A stretch of 64,000 bases of DNA, taken from positions 124,001 through 188,000 of the forward strand of contig CAVXZG010000013.1 of NCBI GenBank assembly GCA_963766375.1, given 5' to 3'. Numbering within the stretch: position 1 is the first letter of the stretch; each line of letters opens with the position of its first letter. Below are positions 47,236 to 56,559 of the stretch, in pieces. Below the pieces are notes generated by a model. The model did not search any database and had not been told where the DNA came from. It was given only the letters and a program-made list of their open reading frames with translations. The stretch is from AC-32 sp963766375. Lineage in GTDB: Bacteria > Actinomycetota > Thermoleophilia > Gaiellales > Gaiellaceae. The position numbers and the translations under genes were made by a program.

Positions 47236-47760
47236 GCTTCGTCGAGCCGGCCAAGGCGGCGGTTCTCGTCTTCGTCGCCTCGATTCTCCAGGTGACGATC
47301 TTCTCCGACATCGAGATCCTCGGCGGCACGCCCGATGTCGTCCTGCTGACCCTCGTCGCGATCGCGCTGCTGCGCGGCTCGATCTACGGCGCCGCGTGCC
47401 GGCTTCGGCGCCGGCCTGCTCGTGGACACGGCGAACCTCGGCACCCTCGGGGTCACCTCGCTCCTGCTCACGCTGGCCGGCTACTGGATCGGCCGCTACG
47501 GCGAGACGACGGGCCGCGACCGCGGGCACGCGCCGTTCGTGTCGGTCGCCGTCGCGACGGTGCTCGTCCAGTTCGGGGCGCTGATCCTGCACTACATGCT
47601 GGGTGACTCGGTCTCGGCGCGGCGCGTGCTGCTCGAGGCGTTACCGCCGAAGGTCGCGCTGAACCTGCTCCTGACCCTCCCGGTCTACGCGCTCACCCGG
47701 CGGCTGCTGGCCATCGCGACTCAGCCGGAAGGCGCGACGGAGGTGCGGCTCCTTGGCTAG
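47232..47760 (+). CDS. mreD: Rod-shape determining protein MreD, one frameshift
   Basis: About 175 residues with five to six membrane helices (AAVLVFVASILQVTIFSDI, DVVLLTLVAIALLRGS, VTSLLLTLAGYWIGRYG, VATVLVQFGALILHYML, NLLLTLPVYALTRRLL). It is the membrane partner of MreC. An extra T near 47397 (GCGTGCCGGC) breaks the frame; without it the region reads GAAAGFGAGLLVDTAN. Overlaps mreC by four bases and precedes mrdA with overlapping codons. Confidence 0.88.
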
Positions 47761-49807
47761 CAGCCGCGGCCCGCGTACGGGCTCGAACCGCTTCCTGCCG
47801 CCCGACCCACGCGTCGAGGGGCCGTACCGATTCACGCCCCAGCTCGCGTTGCGAATCGGGATCCTCGGGGCGCTCGCGCTCGTCGTCTTCGGCGTCCTCT
47901 TCTTCCGGCTCTGGGCGCTGCAGGTGCTCTCGGGGCCGCAGTACCTTCAGGCGGCGCTGGACAACCAGGTCCGCTCGGTGCGGATCGAGGCGCCGCGCGG
48001 CCAGATCCTCGACCGCAAGGGCAGGGAGCTCGTCAGGAACGTCCCCGGCACGGCCGTTCAGCTCTACCCCGCCGACCTGCCCAAGACCTGGGCGGAGCGC
48101 CTGGACGAGCTGAAGCGGCTCTCGAAGGTCCTGCGCGTCCCCGTCCCGACGCTGCTGCACGAGATCAAGCGGCGCGGCAACGACCCGATCACGCCGGTCG
48201 TCGTCCGCGAATCGGTCAAGCGGGACGCACCGGTCAAGTACCTGCTCGAGCGAGCCTCGGAGTTCCCGGGCGTCCGCATCGCGGACACATTCCTGCGGGG
48301 CTATCCGTACGGCTCGATCGGCGCCCACACGCTCGGGTACGTCAACGAGATCTCGGCCGAGCAGCTGAAGCGCCTCCAGCGCAAGGGCTACGCGGCCGGC
48401 GACAAGATCGGCGAGGCCGGAGTCGAGGCGAGCTACGACGCCTACCTTCGCGGTCGCCCGGGTCTCGCGCAGCTGCGCGTGGACTCGCTGGGCCGGCCGC
48501 GGAGCTCGCTCGTTCTGAAGAGCCGCGCCGGGCCTGGCGAGTCGATCCGGCTCACGCTCGACATCGAGCTTCAGCGCGCCGCAGAGCAGGCCCTCCGCTA
48601 CGGGATCACGACCGCCAACAACAACGGGCAGTGGGCCGCGAACGGTGGCTCGATCGTCGCGCTGAACCCTAGGGACGGGGCGATCCTCGCCATGGCCTCG
48701 TATCCGACCTACGAGCCGAAGCTCTACACCGGTCACGTCAGCATCAGGAAGCTCGAGAACGCCGGCCTTGCCCCCAAGACCGCAGAGCTGGCGAACTTCC
48801 CATCCTTGAACCGCGCGATCAGCGGTCTCTATCCGGCCGGCTCGACCTTCAAGCCGGTGACCGCGCTGGCCGCGCTCCAGACGCACATCATCTCGCCGGG
48901 GGAGTCGCTGCCCTGCACCGGGTCGTACACGGTCTACAAGGAGGACGGCTCGGGCGGGATCGCGGGCGTCTTCAACAACTGGGACAAGTTCGTCAATACC
49001 TCGATGACCCTGCCGACGGCGATTGCGGCCTCGTGCGACACGTTCTTCTACCAGCTGGGCTACAAGTTCTACAAAGAGCCGCCGAGCGCCGGCCATCCCC
49101 TCCAGGCCTGGGCGGCGAAGTTCGGCATCGGCCGCCGCACCGGCGTGGACATCGGCCCCGAGTCGGCGGGTCTTCTCCCGACCCCGGAGTGGCGCCGCCG
49201 CACCTTCACGAAGAAGACCGACCCCGGCAACTGGGAGATCGACAGTCTCTGGAAGCCGGGCGACTCGATCCAGCTCACGATCGGTCAGAAGGATCTCCTC
49301 GTGACGCCGCTCCAGATGGCGCGCTTCTACGCGCTGATTGCCAACGGCGGCAAGCTCGTCCGGCCGCACATCGTCCAGGACGTGGAGGAAGGCGGCGGCA
49401 ACAAGCGCTCGCCCCCGCGGACCGTTCACCGCTTCACGGCACCGGCACCGCAGCCGGTCGGACTCGATCCGACGAACCTGGCGGCCGTCCAGGACGGGCT
49501 TCTCCAGGCGACCCACGCCTCGTACGGGACCTCAACGGGCGTCTTCGGCAACTTCCCCGTTGTGATCGCCGGGAAGACGGGTACCGCCGAGAAGGTGATC
49601 CCGAACATTCCTTCGGGTCAGTCCGACCAGTCCTGGTGGTGCGGCTACGGCCCAGCCGGCACGGGCGAGACCCCGGAGATCGTGGTCTGCGCGCTGATCG
49701 AGAACGGCGGCCACGGCGGCGACGCCGCGGCGCCCGCGGCGCTGAAGGTCTTCGAGAAGTACTTCCACCAGAACGCGGGCACAGTCGGACCGGTGCACTC
49801 GGACTGA
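47753..49807 (+). CDS. mrdA: Penicillin-binding protein 2 (elongation transpeptidase)
   Basis: 684 residues. One N-terminal membrane helix (LRIGILGALALVVFGVLFF), a dimerisation domain (RGQILDRKGRELVRN) and a transpeptidase domain with SxxK as AGSTFKP, SxN as SCD (in AASCDTFFY) and KTG as AGKTGTAE. It crosslinks peptidoglycan during side-wall growth in the Rod complex. TTG 47753 start overlaps mreD. The second motif has Asp instead of Asn in SxN, a known class B PBP variant. Its stop overlaps the rodA ATG. Confidence 0.96.
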   Translation: MASSRGPRTGSNRFLPPDPRVEGPYRFTPQLALRIGILGALALVVFGVLFFRLWALQVLSGPQYLQAALDNQVRSVRIEAPRGQILDRKGRELVRNVPGTAVQLYPADLPKTWAERLDELKRLSKVLRVPVPTLLHEIKRRGNDPITPVVVRESVKRDAPVKYLLERASEFPGVRIADTFLRGYPYGSIGAHTLGYVNEISAEQLKRLQRKGYAAGDKIGEAGVEASYDAYLRGRPGLAQLRVDSLGRPRSSLVLKSRAGPGESIRLTLDIELQRAAEQALRYGITTANNNGQWAANGGSIVALNPRDGAILAMASYPTYEPKLYTGHVSIRKLENAGLAPKTAELANFPSLNRAISGLYPAGSTFKPVTALAALQTHIISPGESLPCTGSYTVYKEDGSGGIAGVFNNWDKFVNTSMTLPTAIAASCDTFFYQLGYKFYKEPPSAGHPLQAWAAKFGIGRRTGVDIGPESAGLLPTPEWRRRTFTKKTDPGNWEIDSLWKPGDSIQLTIGQKDLLVTPLQMARFYALIANGGKLVRPHIVQDVEEGGGNKRSPPRTVHRFTAPAPQPVGLDPTNLAAVQDGLLQATHASYGTSTGVFGNFPVVIAGKTGTAEKVIPNIPSGQSDQSWWCGYGPAGTGETPEIVVCALIENGGHGGDAAAPAALKVFEKYFHQNAGTVGPVHSD

Positions 49808-51001
49808 TGATCGAGGCCGTCAACACCCGCGCGCGAGGCCTGCGGACGTACCGCCCCGAGAATGTCGAGGTTGCCTCCGCCGTCCGCCGGCTCGACTGGC
49901 TCCTGCTCGGGAGCGGTCGGCGCGCTCGTGGGCTATGGGCTCTGGTCGATCGGCGGCATCACCGCGCACGACATCCCGGGCGACCCGAACTACTTCCTCA
50001 TGCGGCAGAGCGTGTACGCGACGCTTGGCTGCATCGCGCTCGTGGCGGCGCTTTTCGTCGACCCGGATTACTACCGCCGCTTCAGGCAACCGATCTTCAT
50101 CGGCACCGCCGGCGTGATGCTGCTCGTGCTGCTCGTCGGCACCGTCTCCCGTGCCTCGAAGCGCTGGCTCGACATCGGCTTCTTCCGCTTCCAGCCGTCC
50201 GAGTTCGGGAAGCTGCTCTTCGTCCTCTTCCTCGCCGGCTTCCTCGCCGACCGGGCGAAGAGGCTGGGGGAGACGCGAACCGTTGTCGAGGCGATCGGGC
50301 TCGGCTGCATCCCGTTGCTGCTGGTGTTCCTGCAGCCGGACGTCGGCACGGCGATGGTCTATGCGGCCGCGCTCGCCGCGGTGCTCTTCGTCGCGGGGGT
50401 GCGCTGGATTCACCTCGCCGCGCTCGGGATCGGCACGGTCGTGCTGGCGCTGGCGGTGCTCTGGGTGCTGCCGGCCGCCGGCGTCCACGTGCTCAAGCCC
50501 TACCAGGAGCAGCGTCTGACCCACTTCACGCACCCCGACCAGGACCCGGCCGGGGCGACCTACAACGTGCGCCAGTCGATCAACGCGGTCGGCGCGGGCG
50601 GGGTCAAGGGCCGAGGCGAGGCCGGCGCGACCCAGACGAACCTCAACTTCCTCCCGGAGCACGCGACCGACTTCGCGTTCGCCTCGCTCGCCGAGCAGCG
50701 CGGCTTCGTCGGCGTCTCGGTGCTGCTCCTGCTCTATCTGCTCGTCGTCTGGCGCGGCCTGAAGGTGGTCGCGATCGCGCGTGACGCCTTTTCGGCGATC
50801 GTCGCCGGCGGGATCGTGTTCGCCTTCCTCTTCCAGGTCTTCGTCAACGTGGGCATGAACATCGGCATCGCCCCGGTGACCGGGATCCCGCTCCCCTTCG
50901 TGAGCGTCGGCGGCTCGGCCCTGATCGCGAACCTGCTCGCAATCGGCGTTTTGCAGGCGATTCACGTGCGCGGCGCCGCCCGGCGCAAGGCCTACAGATA
51001 A
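49807..51001 (+). CDS. rodA: Peptidoglycan glycosyltransferase RodA/FtsW family, one frameshift
   Basis: About 397 residues, SEDS family polymerase pairing with PBP2 in the Rod complex. About ten membrane helices; family segments KRWLDIGFFRFQPSEFGKLL, LLVFLQPDVGTAMVYAA, NLNFLPEHATDFAFASLAEQ and PVTGIPLPFVSVGGSALIAN are complete. ATG 49807 overlaps the mrdA stop. An extra A near 49911 breaks the frame; removing it joins VRRLDWLLLG to AVGALVGYGLWSIGG. Ends with TAA 50999-51001. Confidence 0.93.
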
Positions 51002-51034
51002 GTGCCGTCCGGGGTCGGTCCTACGATCCCGCGC

Positions 51035-51232
51035 ATGGCCGATAGACGAGAAGCCGAGGAGCTGTTGATGATCGAGGAGGCCGACGCCTGGTTCGAGTAC
51101 CTCGAGGCGACGCGGGGGCAGACCGCTCTCCGCTACCGCGAGGTCGAGCCCTGGGCGTGGGCGCGTCTGAGACAGCGACTGCGCGCCGTCACGACCAAGC
51201 GCACGAAGCTCCGCCCGGCAGCAGCTGCGTAG
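51035..51232 (+). CDS. Small hypothetical protein (65 aa)
   Basis: 65 residues from ATG 51035 (MADRREAEELLMIEEADAWF), helical and charged, with an aromatic-rich middle and a basic C-terminus (RLRQRLRAVTTKRTKLRPAA). No signal or membrane segment, no recognised domain. It lies between rodA and rne, and the basic tail is compatible with nucleic acid binding, but that is a guess. About 135 non-coding bases follow, holding the probable rne promoter. Confidence 0.5.
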   Translation: MADRREAEELLMIEEADAWFEYLEATRGQTALRYREVEPWAWARLRQRLRAVTTKRTKLRPAAAA

Positions 51233-51367
51233 CGAAAACGGTATCGGCGGGTCGCGCTGCTACCCTGTGGTGACGGCTATGCCGACGAGTTTGACCCACA
51301 CGCAGCGCGCGCTCCCCCGCTTTGACGCGGGCGACCGAAGCGCGCGCGCCCAACAAGGAGATTCCTT
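51233..51367 (+). promoter_or_regulatory. Leader region of rne
   Basis: 135 bases: a TACCCT box at about 51261-51266 suggests transcription from about 51273, leaving a leader of about 95 bases with several GC-rich complementary stretches (CCCCCGC, GCGGG, GCGCGCG). An AACAAGGAGATT ribosome-binding site precedes TTG 51368. RNase E leaders autoregulate in some bacteria; no such control is shown here. Confidence 0.4.
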
Positions 51368-53974
51368 TTGCTTCGATTGTTCAGGCGGACCAAATCGCCT
51401 ACCGACGAGCGCGCTCGCACTGCTGAGCCCGCCGCACCTGCACCTGCAGAGAACGTAACTTCCCCGCCCGCGCAAGCGGGCCAAACCGACACTGCTCCCA
51501 AGAAACGGCGCCGCGGTAGCCGCGGCGGCCGGGGCCGCAAGCGTCCGGCCGGCACGACCTCGACACAGGCCTCAGCCAAGGCCGAAACCGAGGCCAAGCC
51601 AAAGACCCAGACGCGGCGTGAGCCGAGAACCGAGGCCGCCGGCGACCGGCGACCCGCCGCGCGCAAGCAGCGCGCCCCTCGGCGTCGCACGCCGCCGAGG
51701 CGACCGCCGTTGCCGCCCGCCAAGCGCGAGCTCCTGATCTCGGTCGAGGTCGGCGAGCAGCGTGTCGCGGTGGTCGAGGACGACAAGGTCGCCGAGGCCT
51801 ACCTCGAGCGCCCCGAGCGCCGCTCGATCGCGGGCAACATCTACAAGGGCACCGTCGACAACGTGCTCCCGGGCATGGAGGCCGCGTTCATCGAGATCGG
51901 CCTCGAGAAGAACGGCTTCCTCTACGTCGACGAGGTGATCGCGCCCGAGCTCGAGGGCAAGTCGCGCGGCCGCAAGATCCAGGACCTGCTGAGCCGCGGC
52001 CAGGAGGTCATGGTCCAGGCGGTCAAGGATCCGATGAAGTCGAAGGGCGCGCGCCTGACGACCGAGATCTCGCTCCCGGGCCGCTTCGTGGTCTTCGTCC
52101 CGCACGGCGAGGGCCTCGGCGTCTCGCGCCGGCTCGAGGACGACGAGCGCATCCGTTTGCGCGACATCCTCAAGCGCCTCGACGTGAAGAAGGGCGGCGT
52201 GATCATCCGCACCGCCGCGGAGGGCGCCTCGGCCGAGGACATCGAGCGCGACCTCGTGTTCCTGCAGCGCCTCTGGAAGACGATCGAGACGCGCGCGAAG
52301 AGCCTGAAGGCCCCGGCGCTCGTCTACCAGGAGGCCGAGCTTCCGCTTCGAGTCGTCCGCGACCTGTTCACGGACGACTTCGAGCGCGCGATGGTCGACC
52401 ACGACCGCACCTACAAGCGGATCGTCGGCTACCTGAAGAAGACCTCGCCGCACATGGCCGAGCGCGTCCACCGCTACCGCGAGAAGGCGCCGCTGATGGA
52501 GGCCTCCGGGGTCGACGGCGAGATCCGCTCGACGCTCTCGCGCCGGGTCGACCTGCCCTCAGGCGGCTACCTCGTCTTCGACTACGCCGAGGCGTTCACC
52601 GTGATCGACGTCAACACCGGGCGCTTCGTCGGCTCGCGCTCCAAGTCCTCCGGCGGGCGGCTCGAGGACACGATCACGAAGAACAACCTCGAGGCGGTCA
52701 AGGAGGTCGTGCGCCAGCTCCGGCTGCGCGACATCGGCGGGATCATCGTCATCGACTTCATCGACATGGCGAACCCGAAGAACCGGGCCACCGTCGAGGA
52801 GGCGCTCCAGAGCGAGCTCGAGCGCGACCGGACGAAGACCTACGTGGTCGAGATCTCTCCGCTCGGGCTCGTCGAGATGACGCGCCAGAACGTGACCGAC
52901 GGGCCACGCGAGATCCTGACCCGCAAGTGCACCGTCTGCGGGGGTGACGGGGTCGTCCTCTCGGAGACCTCGGCCGCGGTCGACGCCGAGCGTCGCCTGC
53001 GCGAGCTGGCGGCGAGCGCCCCGCGCACCAAGGCATTCAAGGTCGAGCTGAACGCGAAGGTGGCCAGCATCCTGATCGGCCCCGGCGCCTCGCGGCTCGC
53101 TGCGATCGAGGAGGAGACGAAGCGCCGCTTCCTGATCGGCGGCCGCGACGACGTTCCGAACGATCACGTCGAGGAGCTCGGCAAGGGAACACTCGAGAGT
53201 CTCGCGACGAAGGGGCCCGTTGAGGAGGGCGCCGAAACCGAGCTGAAGCTCGGCGAAGTCGGCCTGTACGACGTCAACGCGGGCGTGGGCAAGCTGGACG
53301 GCCTCACCGTGGTCGTCGGCAGCGCCGCCGGTCTCGTTGGCAAGAAGGCCAAGGTCAGGATCGAGCGCGTACTGGACGGTGTTGCCTACGCGACGCTGCT
53401 CGGTGGAGCGGCCAAGCCCGACCAGCCGATCACCGCGGAAGGCGAGGCCGAGAAGCCGACCCGCAAGCCACCGGCCAAGAAGGGCCGCACGCCTGAGCCT
53501 GACTCGGGGGTGGAGGTCGTCGACGCTGAGCCAGAGCCAGACGCAGAAGAGGCCGAGGCAGAGCCCGAGGCTGAGGCAGTGGCGGAGCCTGAGGCGGAAG
53601 CGGCAACCGAGCCCGCAGCCGACGCGGAGACCGCGACGAAGCCGAAGAAGAAGACCCGTCGCGGCTCGAGGGGCGGAAAGCGCAGGCGCAAGCCCGCAGG
53701 CGCGGCCACCGCGGCCGCGGCTACCAACGGCGAGGTCCCCGCCGAGGCGACGCCCGAAGTCAAGGCAGAGTCGGCCCCGAGGATCCACCTGCCCGACCGC
53801 GAGCTGGGCAGCGAGGAGCCCGAGGAGGAAGCGCCCGTGCCGGCCCAGGCCGAGAACGGCCAGGACGGGGCGGAGCAGCCCAAGCCGAAGAAGAAGACCC
53901 GTCGCGGCTCCCGCGGCGGGCGCAGGCGCCGCAAGCCGGCCGCCAGCAGCCCTTCGCCGCCGCCCGCCGAATAA
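51368..53974 (+). CDS. rne: Ribonuclease E/G
   Basis: 868 residues. Endoribonuclease that starts mRNA decay and rRNA/tRNA processing. A basic, low-complexity N-terminal extension (1-120) precedes the S1 domain (NIYKGTVDNVLPGMEAAFIE) and the RNase H-like/DNase I-like catalytic core with the metal Asp residues in VIDVNTG and IIVIDFIDMANPKN and the Zn-link CTVCGG. A long acidic tail rich in Ala, Glu and Pro carries two copies of a basic KKKTRRGSRGG box, and a third related box (KKRRRGSRGGRGR) lies in the N-terminal extension. TTG 51368 start with an AAGGAG site. Terminal extensions differ strongly from Escherichia coli RNase E; they may bind RNA or partner enzymes. Confidence 0.94.
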   Translation: MLRLFRRTKSPTDERARTAEPAAPAPAENVTSPPAQAGQTDTAPKKRRRGSRGGRGRKRPAGTTSTQASAKAETEAKPKTQTRREPRTEAAGDRRPAARKQRAPRRRTPPRRPPLPPAKRELLISVEVGEQRVAVVEDDKVAEAYLERPERRSIAGNIYKGTVDNVLPGMEAAFIEIGLEKNGFLYVDEVIAPELEGKSRGRKIQDLLSRGQEVMVQAVKDPMKSKGARLTTEISLPGRFVVFVPHGEGLGVSRRLEDDERIRLRDILKRLDVKKGGVIIRTAAEGASAEDIERDLVFLQRLWKTIETRAKSLKAPALVYQEAELPLRVVRDLFTDDFERAMVDHDRTYKRIVGYLKKTSPHMAERVHRYREKAPLMEASGVDGEIRSTLSRRVDLPSGGYLVFDYAEAFTVIDVNTGRFVGSRSKSSGGRLEDTITKNNLEAVKEVVRQLRLRDIGGIIVIDFIDMANPKNRATVEEALQSELERDRTKTYVVEISPLGLVEMTRQNVTDGPREILTRKCTVCGGDGVVLSETSAAVDAERRLRELAASAPRTKAFKVELNAKVASILIGPGASRLAAIEEETKRRFLIGGRDDVPNDHVEELGKGTLESLATKGPVEEGAETELKLGEVGLYDVNAGVGKLDGLTVVVGSAAGLVGKKAKVRIERVLDGVAYATLLGGAAKPDQPITAEGEAEKPTRKPPAKKGRTPEPDSGVEVVDAEPEPDAEEAEAEPEAEAVAEPEAEAATEPAADAETATKPKKKTRRGSRGGKRRRKPAGAATAAAATNGEVPAEATPEVKAESAPRIHLPDRELGSEEPEEEAPVPAQAENGQDGAEQPKPKKKTRRGSRGGRRRRKPAASSPSPPPAE

Positions 53975-53987
53975 GGCACTTCTCCGC

Positions 53988-53993
53988 TAAACT
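53988..53993 (+). promoter_or_regulatory. -10 box TAAACT before rplU
   Basis: In CGCTAAACTGG. A start about 7 bases downstream would put the hairpin at 54002 at the very 5' end of the rplU transcript. Confidence 0.4.
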
Positions 53994-54001
53994 GGCGCCT
54001 T

Positions 54002-54025
54002 CGCGGGCGGCCCAGCCCGCGTTTT
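54002..54025 (+). terminator. Hairpin plus T-run between rne and rplU
   Basis: CGCGGGC (54002-54008), loop GGCCCA, GCCCGCG (54015-54021), then TTTT. A classic intrinsic terminator for rne, or an attenuator/leader hairpin for rplU, whose ATG is only 7 bases further (54032). Confidence 0.6.
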
Positions 54026-54031
54026 GATGCC

Positions 54032-54550
54032 ATGAGCTACGCGATCATCTCACTCGGTGGAAAGCAGTACCGCGTCCAGGAAGGCGAGCGGCTGCTCGTG
54101 GACCGGCTGGCCGTGGAGGAGGGCAAGACCTTCCATCCCGAGGTGCTGATGCTCGGCGGCGACGGCAAGTTCGAGCTCGCGCCGAAGAGCCAGGTGACCG
54201 CGCGGGTCGTCGGCTCGCCGCTCGGCCAGAAGATCCGCATCGGCAAGTACCGCCCGAAGAAGGGCTACAAGCGCCATACCGGCTTCCGCGCGAAGCTCAC
54301 GCAGATCGAGATCGAGTCGATCGGCGGCGCCAGGGCCGCGGCGAAGAAGGAGCCGGCAGCGGAGCCGGCGAAGCAGGACGCTCCCGACAAGCTCCCGCGC
54401 GGCTACGCCGACATGACGGTCGTGGACATCACCGAGAAGTCCGGCCGCTGGTCGGAGGAGCAGGTCGAGGCGGCGCTGGAGTACGAGCGCGCGCATGCCA
54501 AGCGCAAGGGCGCCCTGGCGGCACTCGAGGCGAAGAAGGAGAAGGACTAG
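54032..54550 (+). CDS. rplU: Ribosomal protein bL21 with C-terminal extension
   Basis: 172 residues, while standard bL21 has about 100-110. The core (MSYAIISLGGKQYRVQEGER through GYKRHTGFRAKLTQIEI) is complete. After a Lys/Ala/Pro linker (about 105-122) there is an extra segment of about 50 residues (ADMTVVDITEKSGRWSEEQ, then EAALEYERAHAKRKGALAAL), helical and charged. First gene of the rplU-rpmA-obgE-nadD-rsfS operon. Confidence 0.94.
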   Translation: MSYAIISLGGKQYRVQEGERLLVDRLAVEEGKTFHPEVLMLGGDGKFELAPKSQVTARVVGSPLGQKIRIGKYRPKKGYKRHTGFRAKLTQIEIESIGGARAAAKKEPAAEPAKQDAPDKLPRGYADMTVVDITEKSGRWSEEQVEAALEYERAHAKRKGALAALEAKKEKD

Positions 54551-54552
54551 AG

Positions 54553-54801
54553 ATGGCTCATAAAAAGGGACTCGGCTCTTCGCGGAACGGCCGCGACTCC
54601 AACCCGAAGATGCTCGGCGTCAAGGTCTTCGACGGCCAGGGCGTCAGCGCGGGCACGATCATCGTCCGCCAGCGCGGAACGCGTTTCCGCCCGGGCCCCG
54701 GCGCAGGGATCGGCCGCGACGACACGATCTTCGCCAAGCGCGACGGCACGGTGGTCTTCCGGACCACCGGCGAGCGCCGCTTCATCTCCGTCACGGAGTA
54801 A
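54553..54801 (+). CDS. rpmA: Ribosomal protein bL27
   Basis: 82 residues, component of the 50S subunit near the peptidyl-transferase centre. Starts MAHKKGLGSSRNGRDSNPK, without an N-terminal extension needing cleavage. Typical GTIIVRQRGTRFRPGPGAGI segment. Two bases separate its ATG from the rplU stop, and obgE follows after 6 bases. Confidence 0.97.
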   Translation: MAHKKGLGSSRNGRDSNPKMLGVKVFDGQGVSAGTIIVRQRGTRFRPGPGAGIGRDDTIFAKRDGTVVFRTTGERRFISVTE

Positions 54802-54807
54802 GCGCCT

Positions 54808-55996
54808 ATGTTCCACGACCGGGCCCGCATCGACGTGCAGGCCGGGCGCGGCGGTGACGGGGCGCTCAGCTTCCGCCGCGAGAAGTTCGTCCCCAAGGGC
54901 GGTCCCGACGGGGGCGATGGTGGCCCGGGCGGCGATGTCGTACTCGTGGCCGATCCCGACCTGCGCGACCTCTCGTCATTCCGCAGGCGCCAGCGCTTCA
55001 AGTGCAGGCAAGGGCGGGGCGGGGGGCGGCAGCGGCCGCCACGGCGCCTCGGGCGAGGCCGTCGAGCTGCGCGTACCCGTCGGCACACAGATATTCGACG
55101 AGGACGAGCAGTTGGTGGCCGACCTGGCCGCTCCCGGAGCCCGCCTCGTAGCAGCCCGCGGCGGAAGCGGAGGCCGCGGCAACCGGCGTTTCGCCACGCC
55201 CACCCGCCAGACGCCGCGTTTCGCCGAGACCGGCGTCCCCGGCGAGGAGACGACGCTCGAGCTCCGCCTGAAGCTCCTCGCCGACGCGGCGCTCGCCGGT
55301 CTGCCGAACGCGGGCAAGTCTTCGCTGCTCAGCCGGATCTCCAACGCGAAGCCGAAGGTGGCCGAGTATCCGTTCACGACTCTCGAGCCGGTGCTCGGCA
55401 CCGTCGAGTCGGATGAGCGCCAGCTGGTGGTGGCCGACGTTCCGGGCCTGATCGCGGGCGCAAGCGAGGGCGTAGGGCTGGGGCATGAGTTCCTCGCGCA
55501 TCTCGAGCGCGCGCGGCTGCTCGTGCACGTGATCGACGCGGCCGCGGGCGACCCGGCCGAGGCGTTCAAGGCGATCAACCAGGAGCTCGAGGCCTACGGC
55601 GCCGGCCTCGCCGAGCGGCCCCAGGCCGTGGTGCTGAACAAGATCGACCTCCTTCCGGAACCGCCGACGTTCAAGACCGACGACCCGCGCGTCGTGCGCG
55701 TCTTCGCGCTCTCGGCGGCGACGGGCGAGGGCGTCGAGGCCTTCCGCCGGGCCCTCTTCGAGCTCTGCTCGCCCGAGGAGGCGCCGGAGTACGACGAGGA
55801 GGGGCTTGCCGATTACCTGGCGTACCGGCCCAAGCCCGACCCGCGGCGCCGTTTCCGCATCCTGCGTACCGACCGGGGCTTCCGCGTCGCCGGCCGGGCC
55901 TCCTCCGAGGAGGAGCTGGAGCAGGCGCTCCGCGAGGCGGGCGCGAAGGTCGGCGACGAGGTCGAGGTCGAGGGCGAGGTCCTCGAGTTTCAATGA
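54808..55996 (+). CDS. obgE: GTPase Obg/CgtA, one frameshift
   Basis: About 395 residues. N-terminal Obg fold with glycine-rich six-arm region (GGDGALSFRREKFVPKGGPD), G domain with G1 GLPNAGKSS, G3 DVPGLIAGA and G4 NKID, and a C-terminal OCT domain (RFRILRTDRGFRVAGRA). Role in ribosome maturation and stress signalling. An extra T near 55003 breaks the frame; removing it yields RQRFKAGKGGAGGGSGRHGA. ATG 54808. Confidence 0.95.
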
Positions 55997-56559
55997 CAAC
56001 CGGAATCCTCGGCGGCACCTTCGACCCGCCGCAGAACGGGCACGTCGCGCTCGCCCGCGCCGCCCTCGAGCAGCTGCCGATCGACCGGCTCGTCGTGCTC
56101 GTCGTCGCCGATCCCGGGCACCGGCAGGTCGTCGCGGACGCGGCCACGCGGCTGAAGCTCGCCGAGGCGGCGTTCTCGGGCCTGGGGGAGGTCGTGCTCG
56201 ACCCAAATGCATTCACCGCGGACGCCGTCCGCGACGGCCGCTTCGGCGACGCGATCTTCATCGTCGGCGCAGACGAGGGCGCTGCGTTCACCGGCTGGAA
56301 GGAACCGGAGGAGGTGCTCCGCGCCGTGAGGTTGGCCGTCGGAACCCGTTCGGGCTATCCGCCGCCGGATCTCGAGCGCTACGGCGACCGGGTCGTCTCG
56401 TTCCAGCTCGCCTCGCCAGCGGTGTCCTCGAGCGAGGTGCGCGAGCGGGTCGCCCGCGGTGAGCCGATCTCCGAGCTCGTCCCCGAGGCCGTCGAGCGGG
56501 AGATTTCGAAGCTCGGCCTCTACCGTGGCTACACTACGAGCGATCCCGAGAGGACTTGA
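55993..56559 (+). CDS. nadD: Nicotinate-nucleotide adenylyltransferase
   Basis: 188 residues, transfers AMP to nicotinate mononucleotide in NAD synthesis. N-terminal GILGGTFDPPQNGHVALARA has the nucleotidyltransferase HxGH-type motif (NGH), and ASPAVSSSEVRERVARGEP is the ISSTxIR-type C-terminal motif. ATG 55993 overlaps the obgE stop (ATGA). Its C-terminal part overlaps the rsfS start by 35 bases. Confidence 0.94.
   Translation: MTTGILGGTFDPPQNGHVALARAALEQLPIDRLVVLVVADPGHRQVVADAATRLKLAEAAFSGLGEVVLDPNAFTADAVRDGRFGDAIFIVGADEGAAFTGWKEPEEVLRAVRLAVGTRSGYPPPDLERYGDRVVSFQLASPAVSSSEVRERVARGEPISELVPEAVEREISKLGLYRGYTTSDPERT

Noticed and set aside
47380..47430. Programmed frameshift in mreD or other genes.
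   Set aside because: The slip sites share no slippery heptamer or downstream pseudoknot, and they occur in too many unrelated genes.
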